Made by a program: the position numbers and the translations under genes. From an uncultured Verrucomicrobiota bacterium (lineage in GTDB: Bacteria > Verrucomicrobiota > Verrucomicrobiia > Verrucomicrobiales > DEV007): a DNA stretch of 64,000 nucleotides. A model generated the notes under the pieces. That model saw nothing but the letters and a program-made list of their open reading frames with translations. It was not told the origin of the DNA and did no database searches. Below, one piece after another: positions 45,993-57,341 of the stretch (position 1 is the stretch's first letter; the number at the start of each line of letters is the position of its first letter). The stretch spans positions 1-64,000 of the forward strand of contig CACIUL010000009.1 in NCBI GenBank assembly GCA_902589825.1, read 5' to 3'.

Positions 45993-46448
45993 ATGCAGGT
46001 AGAAAGGAAAATTCCCGCTTGGCTCCTTTGCAGGGTTGATCCCGTGGAATTTTTATTCCGCATTGTGTTTGGCGGAGTGTTTTGCATTTCCGGGACAATG
46101 AAGATGACGGATTTGCTTGCCTTTGAGGCAGCAATACGAAATTACAGGCTGTTGGGCGACCCTTATGTTGCCTGGGCGGCAATGAGCATCCCTCCACTCG
46201 AGATTATTGCCGGAAGTGCGGTTATATTACGGATTCTCTACCCGGGTTGTATTATTCTCCTCTGTGGCGCTCTGACGGTTTTCATGGGATCGCTGATATC
46301 ACTTTTGGTCAGGGGCATAGATACCGAATGCGGATGTCTGGGTATCAGGACAACGATAGAGGTCCAGCTTGCCATAGATTGCTTGTTGGCAGCTCTCGGC
46401 GCATTGCTGCTCTGGATGTGGCGGAAAAAATCCTGCTTAGCCCCTTAA
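45993..46448 (+). CDS. MauE/DoxX-like integral membrane protein
   Basis: 151 residues with four hydrophobic segments and a CGCLG motif (around residues 115-119) in a loop. This matches the MauE/DoxX family pattern, where the motif is D/E-CGCFG. MauE is needed for maturation of methylamine dehydrogenase and its relatives are linked to disulfide handling in the membrane. The stop codon overlaps that of nadA on the other strand: bases 46445-46448 serve both genes. Function here is not determined. Confidence 0.75.
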   Translation: MQVERKIPAWLLCRVDPVEFLFRIVFGGVFCISGTMKMTDLLAFEAAIRNYRLLGDPYVAWAAMSIPPLEIIAGSAVILRILYPGCIILLCGALTVFMGSLISLLVRGIDTECGCLGIRTTIEVQLAIDCLLAALGALLLWMWRKKSCLAP

Positions 46449-47404
46449 CGGCTTAGCTCCAGCATCCTGAGGATTGGGGCCTCGGCTTTAACCCTTGTTT
46501 CTTCCGCCATGGTAACTTCAGGGCTGAGGTCGCGAAGACAATTGCGGAGTTTCTCCAGCGTGTTCATCTTCATGTATCGGCATTCAGCGCATGCACAGTT
46601 TTCCGTGGGACCGCCAATGAATTTCTTTCCGGGGACTTCCTTGTTAAGCCTGTGAAGCATGCCTCCTTCAGTGACAATAATGAATTGTTGGGCGGAGGAT
46701 TCCTTGGCATGATCAACCATTTTTTCTGTTGAGCACACTACATCGGCCAACATTCTAACGGCGTAGGTACATTCCGGATGAGCAATGACCTCGGCTTGAG
46801 GGTGTTCATCACGGATTCGCGCAATACTGTCCCTTGTAAACTCGATGTGAACGTAACATGACCCCTGCCAAAGGTCCATTTTACGACCTGTTTGTTCCAT
46901 TACCCATGCTCCAAGGTTTTGGTCGGGAACAAAAAGGATCGGTCTGTCCTCGGGAGCGGATTCAACTATCTTTACTGCGTTGCCGCTGGTGCAGATGCAG
47001 TCAGACAATGCCTTTACTTCTGCGCTGCAGTTGATGTAGGCAATCACATAATAATTTTTTGCCGAGTTCTCCTCAAGGTATGAAGCAAGTTCTTTTCCGG
47101 GGCAGGATGATTCAAGAGAGCACCCCGCGTCCTTGTCCGGCAGGACCACCGTTTTCTCAGGGTTAATAATCTTGGCGGTTTCCGCCATGAAGTGCACCCC
47201 GCAAAAAGCAATCACGGTCGCCTCGGTTTCTCGTGCCCGGTAGGCGAGGCCAAGGGAGTCTCCAACGTAATCGGCGATATCCTGAATTTCGCCTACCTGA
47301 TAGTTGTGTACAAGGATGATGGCGTTGCGCTGTGCCTTCAGGTCGAGAATTTCATCCTGAAGGCTCAAGTATTTACCGGGTTGCGCAATTGTCTCTAATG
47401 CCAT
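46445..47404 (-). CDS. nadA: Quinolinate synthase
   Basis: 319 residues with the conserved segments AIILVHNYQVGEIQDIADYVGDS, VIAFCGVHFMAETAKI, and CACAECRYMKMNTLEKL. Three conserved Cys (in FCGVHFM, in the DCICTSG region, and in the C-terminal CACAEC) are the usual ligands of the 4Fe-4S cluster. It condenses iminoaspartate with dihydroxyacetone phosphate to quinolinate in NAD synthesis. Neither nadB nor nadC is visible nearby. No obvious ribosome-binding site precedes the start. Confidence 0.96.
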   Translation of the reverse strand: MALETIAQPGKYLSLQDEILDLKAQRNAIILVHNYQVGEIQDIADYVGDSLGLAYRARETEATVIAFCGVHFMAETAKIINPEKTVVLPDKDAGCSLESSCPGKELASYLEENSAKNYYVIAYINCSAEVKALSDCICTSGNAVKIVESAPEDRPILFVPDQNLGAWVMEQTGRKMDLWQGSCYVHIEFTRDSIARIRDEHPQAEVIAHPECTYAVRMLADVVCSTEKMVDHAKESSAQQFIIVTEGGMLHRLNKEVPGKKFIGGPTENCACAECRYMKMNTLEKLRNCLRDLSPEVTMAEETRVKAEAPILRMLELSR

Positions 47405-47844
47405 CCATTATGATGGTATACCCAACTCTGTGTGGTGCAAGACTCAGATCATTGATTGGTTTGACCCTTTTAATTACATGGTGAGTTAGCGCGAAGACGC
47501 CTGTCTTGTTAGTCCCATTGATACTTGCCTTGTAAACTTCATTAACAGCTATGCAGCGGTTCAGAAATAAGGGTAAAAACCGTGTCAAAAAAACAGTTTT
47601 GACCCGTAAAATTTCTCCTTTTCGTAATCTTTGATCGCATTCAAATAATCCGAAAAACACAATGGGTGTAACCTGCTTAACATGAGCAACATGAAAAACT
47701 TATTTTCATTAAAAAAAAATCCCCAATATCCACTCAATAAGTTGCTTAAGTGTTGTAGCTCTCTTTAGTGTATTAACAATTTCCCGGCAGCCATTCGAGG
47801 GTGGGCTTTCGAGATCTGCACAGGAATTGATTAATGCCGATTTT
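47405..47844. other. Intergenic region between nadA and gyrB
   Basis: 440 bases without a convincing gene. It is A/T-rich, with a run of nine A near 47710-47719 and a dyad at 47571-47605 (listed separately). A possible promoter for gyrB lies in the last 110 bases: TTGCTT followed after 18 bases by TAGTGT, but the match is poor. Both nadA and gyrB must be expressed from signals in this gap because they diverge. Confidence 0.6.
47571..47605. repeat. Imperfect inverted repeat between nadA and gyrB
   Basis: Arms GGGTAAAAAC (47571-47580) and GTTTTGACCC (47596-47605) pair at nine of ten positions across a 15-base spacer. Inside it, GTCAAAA (47584-47590) and TTTTGAC (47597-47603) form a second, perfect seven-base pair that shares the right arm. 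The dyad lies 167 bases upstream of nadA and 240 upstream of gyrB, so it could be an operator for either gene. No known consensus was matched. Confidence 0.35.
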
Positions 47845-50416
<2,572 letters not shown>

Positions 50417-50449
50417 GAAGTGGGAGAGCCTTCCTGACAACCCCAAAGT

Positions 50450-53089
50450 ATGCCTGAAGATAGGATAAAACCGATCAATGTAGCCGATGAAATGTCGAAG
50501 TCCTTTCTGGACTACTCGATGTCGGTGATTATTTCAAGGGCCCTGCCCGATGCCCGTGACGGGCTCAAGCCTTCCCAGCGTCGCCTGCTTTACGCGATGC
50601 ATCATGACCTGTCCCTTTCCCAGAGTAAGCCGCACCTTAAGTGTGCAAGGATTGTGGGAGAAACCATGGGTAAATATCACCCTCATGGTGACGGCGCCAT
50701 TTACCCGACGATGGTCAACATGGCGCAACCGTGGACGATGCGTGAGACCCTCATAGACGGGCAGGGGAATTTCGGGTCCGTTGAGGGTGATGCGCCGGCT
50801 GCGATGCGTTACACCGAGGCTCGCCTGACCCAGATGGGGACGGCAATGATGAATGACCTTGAAAAAGGGACTGTTGATCACCAGGAAACCTATGATGGCA
50901 ACTCCACCGAGCCGGAGGTTTTGCCGGCGTCTATTCCGAACCTCCTTGTTAATGGGGGGACGGGTATTGCCGTGGGCATGGCAACGAATGTTCCGGCACA
51001 CAACATGGGTGAAGTCATTGACGGGGTCTGCGCGAGAATCGACAATCCAAAACTCACGGTAGAGGAAATTAAGGAACACATCAAGGGACCTGATTTTGCC
51101 GGCGCCTGTGAAATCAGGGGATATAAGGGAATAGACAGCTATTTCAGGACGGGGCGGGGTAGTGTGAAGATGCGTGGTGTGATGGAGGTTGAGGAAAGCT
51201 CCACCGGAGCCTCCCTGATCATGATCCGCCAGGTCCCACACGGAGTGAACCGTGCAACCTTGCAGCAGCGGATCGCTGAACTGGTGAGGGAAAAAGTGAT
51301 TACTGAAATATCAGCCATGCGGGACCTCTCTGATGAGCAAACATGCATCGAGATCACTCTGAAGAGAGATGCTCGTCCCCAGGTTGTGGTTAACCAGTTG
51401 TTTAAGCTTACGGCAATGGAGACCTCCTTTGGAGTAAACATGCTGGCCATTCATGAACGGCGCCCAAAGCAGCTTTCAATCATTGAGGCTATTGACGCGT
51501 TTATTGAGCATCGCCGTGAAGTCATTATCCGGCGGACCCGCTTTCTCTTGGGCAAGGCGGAAGATCGTGCCGAGAATCTCGAGGCATTCCTGCTTGCCCT
51601 TGGACACCTGGATGACTTTATCCGGATTATTCGGGAATCAAAGAACCGTGATGATGCCAGGCAAAAGATAAAGGCTTACACTTTCAGTGTCGAAGTTGCC
51701 GAAAGCCTGGGTGTTCTAATTCGCGATCAACCCAGCCTTCAGGATGACCGCTATGTGTTTACCGACCGGCAGGTCAATGCGATCCTTGAGTTGCGCCTTT
51801 ATCAGCTCACTGCAATGGAGCAGGATAAGATCAAGGGTGAGTATGATGATGTTATAGCCGAGATTAAAGACCTTCTTGATATCCTGGATAAGGAGTCGCG
51901 TGTCTTGGGTATTATAAAAGATGAGCTGAAGGAGATTAAGGAAAAACATGCAACTCCCAGGCGTTGCCCGATACTTCCTGATGAGGGAGAAATAGGCATC
52001 GAAGATCTGATTGCCAACGAGCCGATGATTGTGACGCTAAGTCACCGTGGCTACGTTAAGCGTACGGCGACAAACGAATACAGGGTCCAGGGCAGAGGGG
52101 GTAAGGGTGTAAGGGGCATGGAAACGAGAAGCGCAAACGAAGATGATGATGACTTCGTTGAGCACCTGTTTACGGCGCAGGCGCATGACTACCTCATGTT
52201 CTTTACGAACACTGGCCGGGTCTATGTTGAGCGTGTTTATGAGTTGCCTGAAGCTTCCCGTGCAGCCCGTGGGAGAAGCATCAAGAACGTCCTCAATCTT
52301 AAGCCTGAGGAATCTATCGCAGCAGTGCTTCGGCTTGAGTACCGGGTGAATGAATCTGAGGAGGATGTTACTTTTGGCGAGGATGCCGGGTTTGTTCTTT
52401 TTGCCACACGTAGTGGCCGGGTCAAGAAGACCGGAGTTCATGACTTCCGCAACTTCCGCAAGGATGGTATTATTGCGATCAAGCTGGATGAAGGCAATGA
52501 GCTTATTGATGTCAGGCTTACAAGCGGCAATGACGATGTTGTGCTGGTGACCAGCAAGGGGTTAAGCCTGCGTTTCAATGAGCAGCAGGCAAGACCAATG
52601 GGGCGTGCTACAGCCGGAGTTCATGGCATACGCCCCGGGGACGGTGATTTTGTAGTTGGATTGGCCCTTGTGTCAGATGATAAAAAAATGCTGGTTGCCA
52701 GTGAGCGGGGAATTGGTAAGCGCACTGCTTTTGAGGATTACAGGGCCCAATCTAGGGGAGGAAAGGGGATCATTACGATGAAATGCACCGAGAAGACGGG
52801 CTCTGTAGTTGGAGCCGCTGCGGTAAGTGATGATGATCAACTGATGTTAATGACTAGCGGAGGTCAAAGTATCAGGATTCGCGTTGGCGAAGTCCGGGTA
52901 ACGGGCAGGAATGCACAAGGCGTGAAGCTTTTGTCCCTAACTGGTGATGAGCGCCTGCAAGATATTGCGCCTGTTGTCGAGGAGGAGGAAGAGGCAAGTA
53001 TGCCGGATAAAGAGAATGGATCAGATGAGAAGGCGAATGAAGAAGATGCAGTGCCGGAATCTCCTGACAGTGATGATCCGGCGGGCTAG
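50450..53089 (+). CDS. gyrA: DNA gyrase subunit A
   Basis: 879 residues. The breakage-reunion domain has SRALPDARDGLKPSQRRLL, the quinolone-pocket segment GKYHPHGDGAIYPTMV, and the catalytic Tyr at about residue 121 in AAMRYTEARL. The C-terminal domain has beta-pinwheel repeats, including the GyrA-box-like QGRGGKGVRG, and ends in an acidic tail rich in Glu and Asp. It works with GyrB, encoded 33 bases upstream, to introduce negative supercoils. The equivalents of E. coli Ser83 and Asp87 are Gly and Pro. Confidence 0.97.
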   Translation: MPEDRIKPINVADEMSKSFLDYSMSVIISRALPDARDGLKPSQRRLLYAMHHDLSLSQSKPHLKCARIVGETMGKYHPHGDGAIYPTMVNMAQPWTMRETLIDGQGNFGSVEGDAPAAMRYTEARLTQMGTAMMNDLEKGTVDHQETYDGNSTEPEVLPASIPNLLVNGGTGIAVGMATNVPAHNMGEVIDGVCARIDNPKLTVEEIKEHIKGPDFAGACEIRGYKGIDSYFRTGRGSVKMRGVMEVEESSTGASLIMIRQVPHGVNRATLQQRIAELVREKVITEISAMRDLSDEQTCIEITLKRDARPQVVVNQLFKLTAMETSFGVNMLAIHERRPKQLSIIEAIDAFIEHRREVIIRRTRFLLGKAEDRAENLEAFLLALGHLDDFIRIIRESKNRDDARQKIKAYTFSVEVAESLGVLIRDQPSLQDDRYVFTDRQVNAILELRLYQLTAMEQDKIKGEYDDVIAEIKDLLDILDKESRVLGIIKDELKEIKEKHATPRRCPILPDEGEIGIEDLIANEPMIVTLSHRGYVKRTATNEYRVQGRGGKGVRGMETRSANEDDDDFVEHLFTAQAHDYLMFFTNTGRVYVERVYELPEASRAARGRSIKNVLNLKPEESIAAVLRLEYRVNESEEDVTFGEDAGFVLFATRSGRVKKTGVHDFRNFRKDGIIAIKLDEGNELIDVRLTSGNDDVVLVTSKGLSLRFNEQQARPMGRATAGVHGIRPGDGDFVVGLALVSDDKKMLVASERGIGKRTAFEDYRAQSRGGKGIITMKCTEKTGSVVGAAAVSDDDQLMLMTSGGQSIRIRVGEVRVTGRNAQGVKLLSLTGDERLQDIAPVVEEEEEASMPDKENGSDEKANEEDAVPESPDSDDPAG

Positions 53090-53097
53090 GCACTGCC

Positions 53098-53877
53098 TTA
53101 TGACCTGAAATAATTCCTTTGTTTTTCGCTGATTGGCATCTTGAGGTGTTCCATAGCAAAAAGCATGTCTTCCCAAAGTTTGCGCTTATCGGAATTGGAG
53201 CCACTCCTAAGTAAAAAAGACGGGTGGTAAGTGACAATGACCGGGCAGTCCTTAAATTTGTGAAGTGTGCCCCTGGCGCTGCTTACGCTGGACTCAATGC
53301 CGAGCAAGCCCGCCATTGCCGTGCCGCCAAGAGCAATGATTAATTCGGGCTTCACGACGTTTATTTCATCAGCGAGAAAGGGAATAAAAGTTCTCATTTC
53401 ACCCGGGCTTGGCTTTCGGTTTGCCGTGCCCTGGCTTTCTCCGTCAACGCGGGGGCGGAATTTCACAATGTTAGTGATATATACTTCATCGCGACGCATG
53501 CCCATTGTCTCGATGATCCTGGTCAGAAGTTTTCCTGCCGGGCCAACAAATGGCTCTCCTTGCTTCTCCTCTTCCTGTCCCGGGGCCTCGCCCACAAACA
53601 TAAGCCGGGATAATGGGGTGCCGGTAGCGAACACCATCCTGTCCCGCAGAGTGGGAACGCCCTCCACTCTTTCCAGCCTTTGTTTGATTTCTTCGAGTGA
53701 TGCTGGCCCGTTTTCTTCTCCAGCATGAGATGGCGAACGGGTGATGGACTCGAGGTTTTTCAGGTTTAAGAGAGCCTTGTCACTTAGAAGGACATCGCCG
53801 GAACCGGCTTTATCAAGGTCATTCAGATAGCTCCTAAGCGCCCTGAGCACATTCGCGGGATTTATTGGCTGGCTCAA
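53098..53877 (-). CDS. Family 4-like uracil-DNA glycosylase without Fe-S cysteines
   Basis: 259 residues from TTG 53877; no better start is visible. The core reads LMFVGEAPGQEEEKQGEPFVGPAGKLL, then VYITNIVKFRP and LIIALGGTA, ending with VIVTYHPSFLLR, all typical of the UdgA/family 4 fold that removes uracil from DNA. The four cysteines that normally bind a 4Fe-4S cluster are absent: the N-terminal CxxC is replaced (ERVEGVPTLRDRMVF), VKCRP is VKFRP, and the later Cys is Phe (EMRTFIPFL). Only one Cys remains in the protein. An N-terminal extension of about 70 residues is not conserved. It converges on gyrA across eight bases. Confidence 0.88.
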   Translation of the reverse strand: MSQPINPANVLRALRSYLNDLDKAGSGDVLLSDKALLNLKNLESITRSPSHAGEENGPASLEEIKQRLERVEGVPTLRDRMVFATGTPLSRLMFVGEAPGQEEEKQGEPFVGPAGKLLTRIIETMGMRRDEVYITNIVKFRPRVDGESQGTANRKPSPGEMRTFIPFLADEINVVKPELIIALGGTAMAGLLGIESSVSSARGTLHKFKDCPVIVTYHPSFLLRSGSNSDKRKLWEDMLFAMEHLKMPISEKQRNYFRS

Positions 53878-53909
53878 TTTTCAGGGGTGGATGGTTTTTT
53901 CTGAGCGAA

Positions 53910-54212
53910 TTACCCTCTTCTATAGTCATCGAGGAACCTTTCCTCCGCAGCGTCAGGGCTTTCTAGTGAGGGAAGTCCCGATCGGGTTCTCTTGTAATTG
54001 CGGAAGCGTCTGTTCATCCATGCGCCGGAACTTGGAAAAATCTTGATGGTGGTAATAAAAAAGAAAATCAGGGCGAGAAAAAACGTGGGCAGGATTCCAA
54101 GCAATGATCCGGAGTGGTTCCCGAACAATGTTACGGCTGCGGCTGCGGCTATTGCAGCCAGGACACGGAAGAGCATGCTTCTGGACACAGCTGAATATTC
54201 TTCTCTTTCCAT
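53910..54212 (-). CDS. Small membrane protein of unknown function
   Basis: 100 residues with two hydrophobic segments (MLFRVLAAIAAAAAVTLF and LPTFFLALIFFFITTI) and a basic C-terminal part (RRFRNYKRTRSG) ending in DDYRRG. No family recognised. It lies 32 bases upstream of the glycosylase gene on the same strand and could be in the same unit. The positive-inside pattern suggests the tail faces the cytoplasm. Confidence 0.55.
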   Translation of the reverse strand: MEREEYSAVSRSMLFRVLAAIAAAAAVTLFGNHSGSLLGILPTFFLALIFFFITTIKIFPSSGAWMNRRFRNYKRTRSGLPSLESPDAAEERFLDDYRRG

Positions 54213-54277
54213 TTGGGGCAGCCAGAACTGGCTTTTTTTACCTTAGTCTTCCCGTCGGAATAAGCAAGCATCCGCAA

Positions 54278-54799
54278 TTAAAATATGCTGATTCCTGTTG
54301 GGCAGGGCATGGCATTGTCAGGAACTCCGGGAAAATTATTGTCGATAAAGTCATTCCATATTCCCTGTGTTTTTTTGGAGACAAGAAGGTTGCTCTTTTC
54401 CATGCAGGGAGAGCAAATCATGAATGCTTCAAGCATTTGGCTGCCTAGGCAAGCTGCGCCAAGTGAAAACTCATTTACAGGAAGGGATTCCCTTTCCAGT
54501 AGGCATATTCCGCACTGTTGTGCGCCGAGTCCGGGCGTCATGTTGCTTTTGTAATAATCTTCCAGTGCCTTGCGTGACTCTATTGAGAATTCATCAATCA
54601 TTCCAATGTGACATGGGGCGCAGAGGGCATATTCGAAGACGACTTCACTGCGCCTGAAGACCTTGGCTATCTGAAAGCCTTCTGTGAAATCCGAAAGCGT
54701 TTCCCCGCACCTTGTGCAGGTGAGGAATGGGCGCTCTTCATACTCTGAATAAAACTCTTCAGGAATAGGTTCTGAGGGGAAATGGCTTAAGTCATCCAT
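54278..54799 (-). CDS. Protein with four CxxC pairs, probably zinc-binding
   Basis: 173 residues with CTRC, CAPC, CGIC and CSPC pairs spaced to form two four-cysteine zinc sites, plus an acidic N-terminal region. No catalytic motif is visible. It is probably cytoplasmic because it lacks a signal or helix. Its ATG abuts the first base of the frame of the divergent PQQ propeller gene. No known family was recognised. Confidence 0.65.
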   Translation of the reverse strand: MDDLSHFPSEPIPEEFYSEYEERPFLTCTRCGETLSDFTEGFQIAKVFRRSEVVFEYALCAPCHIGMIDEFSIESRKALEDYYKSNMTPGLGAQQCGICLLERESLPVNEFSLGAACLGSQMLEAFMICSPCMEKSNLLVSKKTQGIWNDFIDNNFPGVPDNAMPCPTGISIF

Positions 54800-54847
54800 G
54801 TGAATTGCAACTACTTGAAGAATAGCTTCGTGGGGTTAAGTTTCAAT

Positions 54848-55984
54848 ATGTCATGCGCTAAAATTCATGCACGGTCCTGCTTGGTGATGATTCACGTCAT
54901 GCTGTGTATGGTAATGAACACGAACGCCTTGTCTAATTGGCCCCTGTTCCGCGGCAGTGCTGACATGAGCGGCATTGCCAAGGAGAAGCTGCAGGCGCCC
55001 CTTCAACTCGACTGGATTGCTGAAGTAGGAAGAAGCGTTATGGCGACACCGGTGATTTCAGGGGGGAGGGTTTTTGTCGGAGCTGAGGATGGCCGTTTTG
55101 TCTGCCTTGATCTGAGTGGTGGCAAAGTATTGTGGGACTACAAGGCAGGTGACACGATACAGGGGGCGGCTTGTATCCACCGCGGGTCAGTGGTTTTTGG
55201 TTCAGGTGATGGCATTCTTCAGTCATTAAAGACTGTTTCCGGAAAGCTGAACTGGAAGTATGAAACCGATGGAGAGATTTTGGCAGGGGCAAACCTCTAC
55301 CATAGCAGGAAAGACTCGGCTGATTATGTTCTTATTGGCAGTTACGATAATTTCCTGCATTGCGTCAATCTTGATACCGGCAAACCAAAGTGGAAGTATG
55401 AAACGGAAAACTATGTTAACGGTGCTGCCGGGGTCTATAAGGGAAGCATTTATTTTGGCGGTTGTGATGCCAGGATCCATTGCCTGGATGCGGAGACAGG
55501 CAAGATAGGTGTTTCCATGGATGCTGAAAATTACATCGCCAATTCTATCGTGGTCTCTGATGGGGTCGCCTATGTCGCGCATCATGGAAACCGTGTCGCG
55601 GCATTCAACCTTTCCGAGAAAAAACGTGCCTGGGAATTCGGCGAGCGGGATTTTCCATTCATTGCATCGCCTGCGGTAACGACAGATGCGGTTTATTGTG
55701 CAGGTAAGGATAAGCGGCTTTATCGAATCAATAAAAGTAACGGGGCGGGAAAATGGGAGTTCAAGACGGGTTCTGGAATTGAGAGTTCTCCTGTTGTGTC
55801 AGGCGATTTGGTTTTCGTGGGTTCCGGTGACGGCAATGTTTATGCCGTTAATGCAAATACCGGGAAGGAGGTTTGGAGTTACGATGTCGGTGATTCCATT
55901 CGGTCCTCCCCGGCGATATCAGCGGGAAAACTGGTGATTGGCTGTGATGATGGTAAGGTCTACGCTTTTTCCGGGAAAAAATAA
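54848..55984 (+). CDS. Secreted PQQ-type beta-propeller protein, BamB-like
   Basis: 378 residues from ATG 54848; the frame is open from a GTG at 54800. A signal sequence (residues 1-27, ending NALS) precedes NWPLFRGSADMSGIA, the usual first segment. Seven or so blades follow, each with the pattern VFVGAEDGRFVCLDLSGGK or VYAVNANTGKEVWSYDVG. It resembles BamB and the PQQ-repeat proteins of the PVC group, where enzymatic activity is usually not shown. It is followed by the HemN-like gene after 16 bases and may be co-transcribed with it. Confidence 0.85.
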   Translation: MSCAKIHARSCLVMIHVMLCMVMNTNALSNWPLFRGSADMSGIAKEKLQAPLQLDWIAEVGRSVMATPVISGGRVFVGAEDGRFVCLDLSGGKVLWDYKAGDTIQGAACIHRGSVVFGSGDGILQSLKTVSGKLNWKYETDGEILAGANLYHSRKDSADYVLIGSYDNFLHCVNLDTGKPKWKYETENYVNGAAGVYKGSIYFGGCDARIHCLDAETGKIGVSMDAENYIANSIVVSDGVAYVAHHGNRVAAFNLSEKKRAWEFGERDFPFIASPAVTTDAVYCAGKDKRLYRINKSNGAGKWEFKTGSGIESSPVVSGDLVFVGSGDGNVYAVNANTGKEVWSYDVGDSIRSSPAISAGKLVIGCDDGKVYAFSGKK

Positions 55985-56000
55985 TATTCCTTAATTGGTA

Positions 56001-57341
56001 ATGTCAGAGACAATTTCACCAAGCCTGCCAAGTTCGGGAGGAAATGAGCAAACAGAGGTTGGTAATTATTTTATATCCAACTACCCGCCCTACTCATTCT
56101 GGTCACCGGAAAAGGTCCAACAGGCACATCAGGTACTGGCTGGAGAGCGCCCGGATGATTATCCGCTTGGAATATATTTCCACATCCCTTTCTGCCGGAA
56201 GCGTTGTCATTTCTGTTATTTTCGCGTTTATACAGACAAAAATGCGGCTGAGATTCGCGCATATATTGACGCAGGCATTCGTGAAATTGAGATGTATGGC
56301 TCAATGCCATACCTCGCAGGAAGAAGGCCAAAGTTTATTTACTTCGGGGGCGGCACGCCTTCCTACCTTTCCGTCTCTCAACTTGAGGACTTAACCAGCA
56401 GGATGAAGGCTGTATTTCCCTGGGATGATGCAGAGGAAGTGGCCTTCGAGTGCGAACCGGGAACGCTGACGGAAAAAAAACTGGACCAGATTCGTTCCCT
56501 TGGGGTGACGCGTTTAAGCCTCGGGGTTGAGAATTTTGACGATCATATCCTGGAATTAAATGGACGTGCACATAGGTCCGGTGAAATTGATCGCGCTTAC
56601 AGTCATGCCCGCTCGATTGGGTTTCCTCAGATTAATATCGACTTAATAGCCGGTATGATTGATGAGACCGATGAGAATTGGGATCGCTGTGTAGAGAAGG
56701 CGATCGGCCTTGAGCCGGACTGTGTCACCATTTACCAAATGGAAATTCCTTATAATACCGGGATTTACAAAGAGATGCAAAAAAGCGGGAAGGTGTCAGC
56801 TCCCGTCGCCGATTGGCCCACAAAACGTCGTTGGGTGAGCGAGGCATTTGATGCCTTTGTCTCTGCCGGTTACACGGTCACAAGTGCCTACACAGTGGTG
56901 AAAGATCCTGATAAGACAAAGTTTGTCTATCGTGACGCGCTGTGGGGAGGTGCCGACATGATTGGTGCGGGCGTTGCTTCTTTTGGTCACCTTGGAGGTG
57001 TGCATGTTCAGAATGAACATGACATAGGCGCATACCTGAACCGCGTTACTGACAGTGAGCTGCCCATTTACCGGGCCTATGGAATTGATGATGAGGAGAG
57101 CCTGATCCGTGAATTCATTCTTCAGTTAAAGATTGGCCGTGCGGACATGAATTACTTTAATGATAAATTCAATGCTGATGTATCAGCCCTGTTCTCAAGG
57201 CCAATTTCTCAGCTTCAGGATGAGGGATTCCTCAAGTTCGACGGTTCAGAAATTGTCATGACCAGGGACGGCTTATTGCAAGTGGACAGGTTGCTTCATG
57301 AGTTCTTCCTCAATGACCACCAGAATGCCCGCTATGCATGA
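56001..57341 (+). CDS. HemN-like radical SAM protein
   Basis: 446 residues from ATG 56001. The radical SAM cluster site is FHIPFCRKRCHFCYF, with CxxxCxxC, after a YPLGIYF strand; IYFGGGTPSYLS and VTRLSLGVENFDDHIL follow, as in the HemN/HemW family. HemN makes protoporphyrinogen IX anaerobically; HemW is a heme chaperone. The motif C-H-F-C replaces the usual C-x-Y-C. Residues about 240-330 hold QMEIPYNTGIYKEM. Since the next gene is chorismate-lyase-like and overlaps it by eight bases, the role may be in a secondary pathway and not heme synthesis. Confidence 0.85.
   Translation: MSETISPSLPSSGGNEQTEVGNYFISNYPPYSFWSPEKVQQAHQVLAGERPDDYPLGIYFHIPFCRKRCHFCYFRVYTDKNAAEIRAYIDAGIREIEMYGSMPYLAGRRPKFIYFGGGTPSYLSVSQLEDLTSRMKAVFPWDDAEEVAFECEPGTLTEKKLDQIRSLGVTRLSLGVENFDDHILELNGRAHRSGEIDRAYSHARSIGFPQINIDLIAGMIDETDENWDRCVEKAIGLEPDCVTIYQMEIPYNTGIYKEMQKSGKVSAPVADWPTKRRWVSEAFDAFVSAGYTVTSAYTVVKDPDKTKFVYRDALWGGADMIGAGVASFGHLGGVHVQNEHDIGAYLNRVTDSELPIYRAYGIDDEESLIREFILQLKIGRADMNYFNDKFNADVSALFSRPISQLQDEGFLKFDGSEIVMTRDGLLQVDRLLHEFFLNDHQNARYA

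Noticed and set aside
47373-47660. Leftward frame of 95 codons upstream of and overlapping nadA
   Set aside because: It overlaps the start of nadA in another frame, has no recognisable domain and covers the likely promoter and dyad region.
53267-53728. Rightward frame of 153 codons antisense to the glycosylase gene
   Set aside because: Serine- and proline-rich shadow of a gene with clear family motifs.
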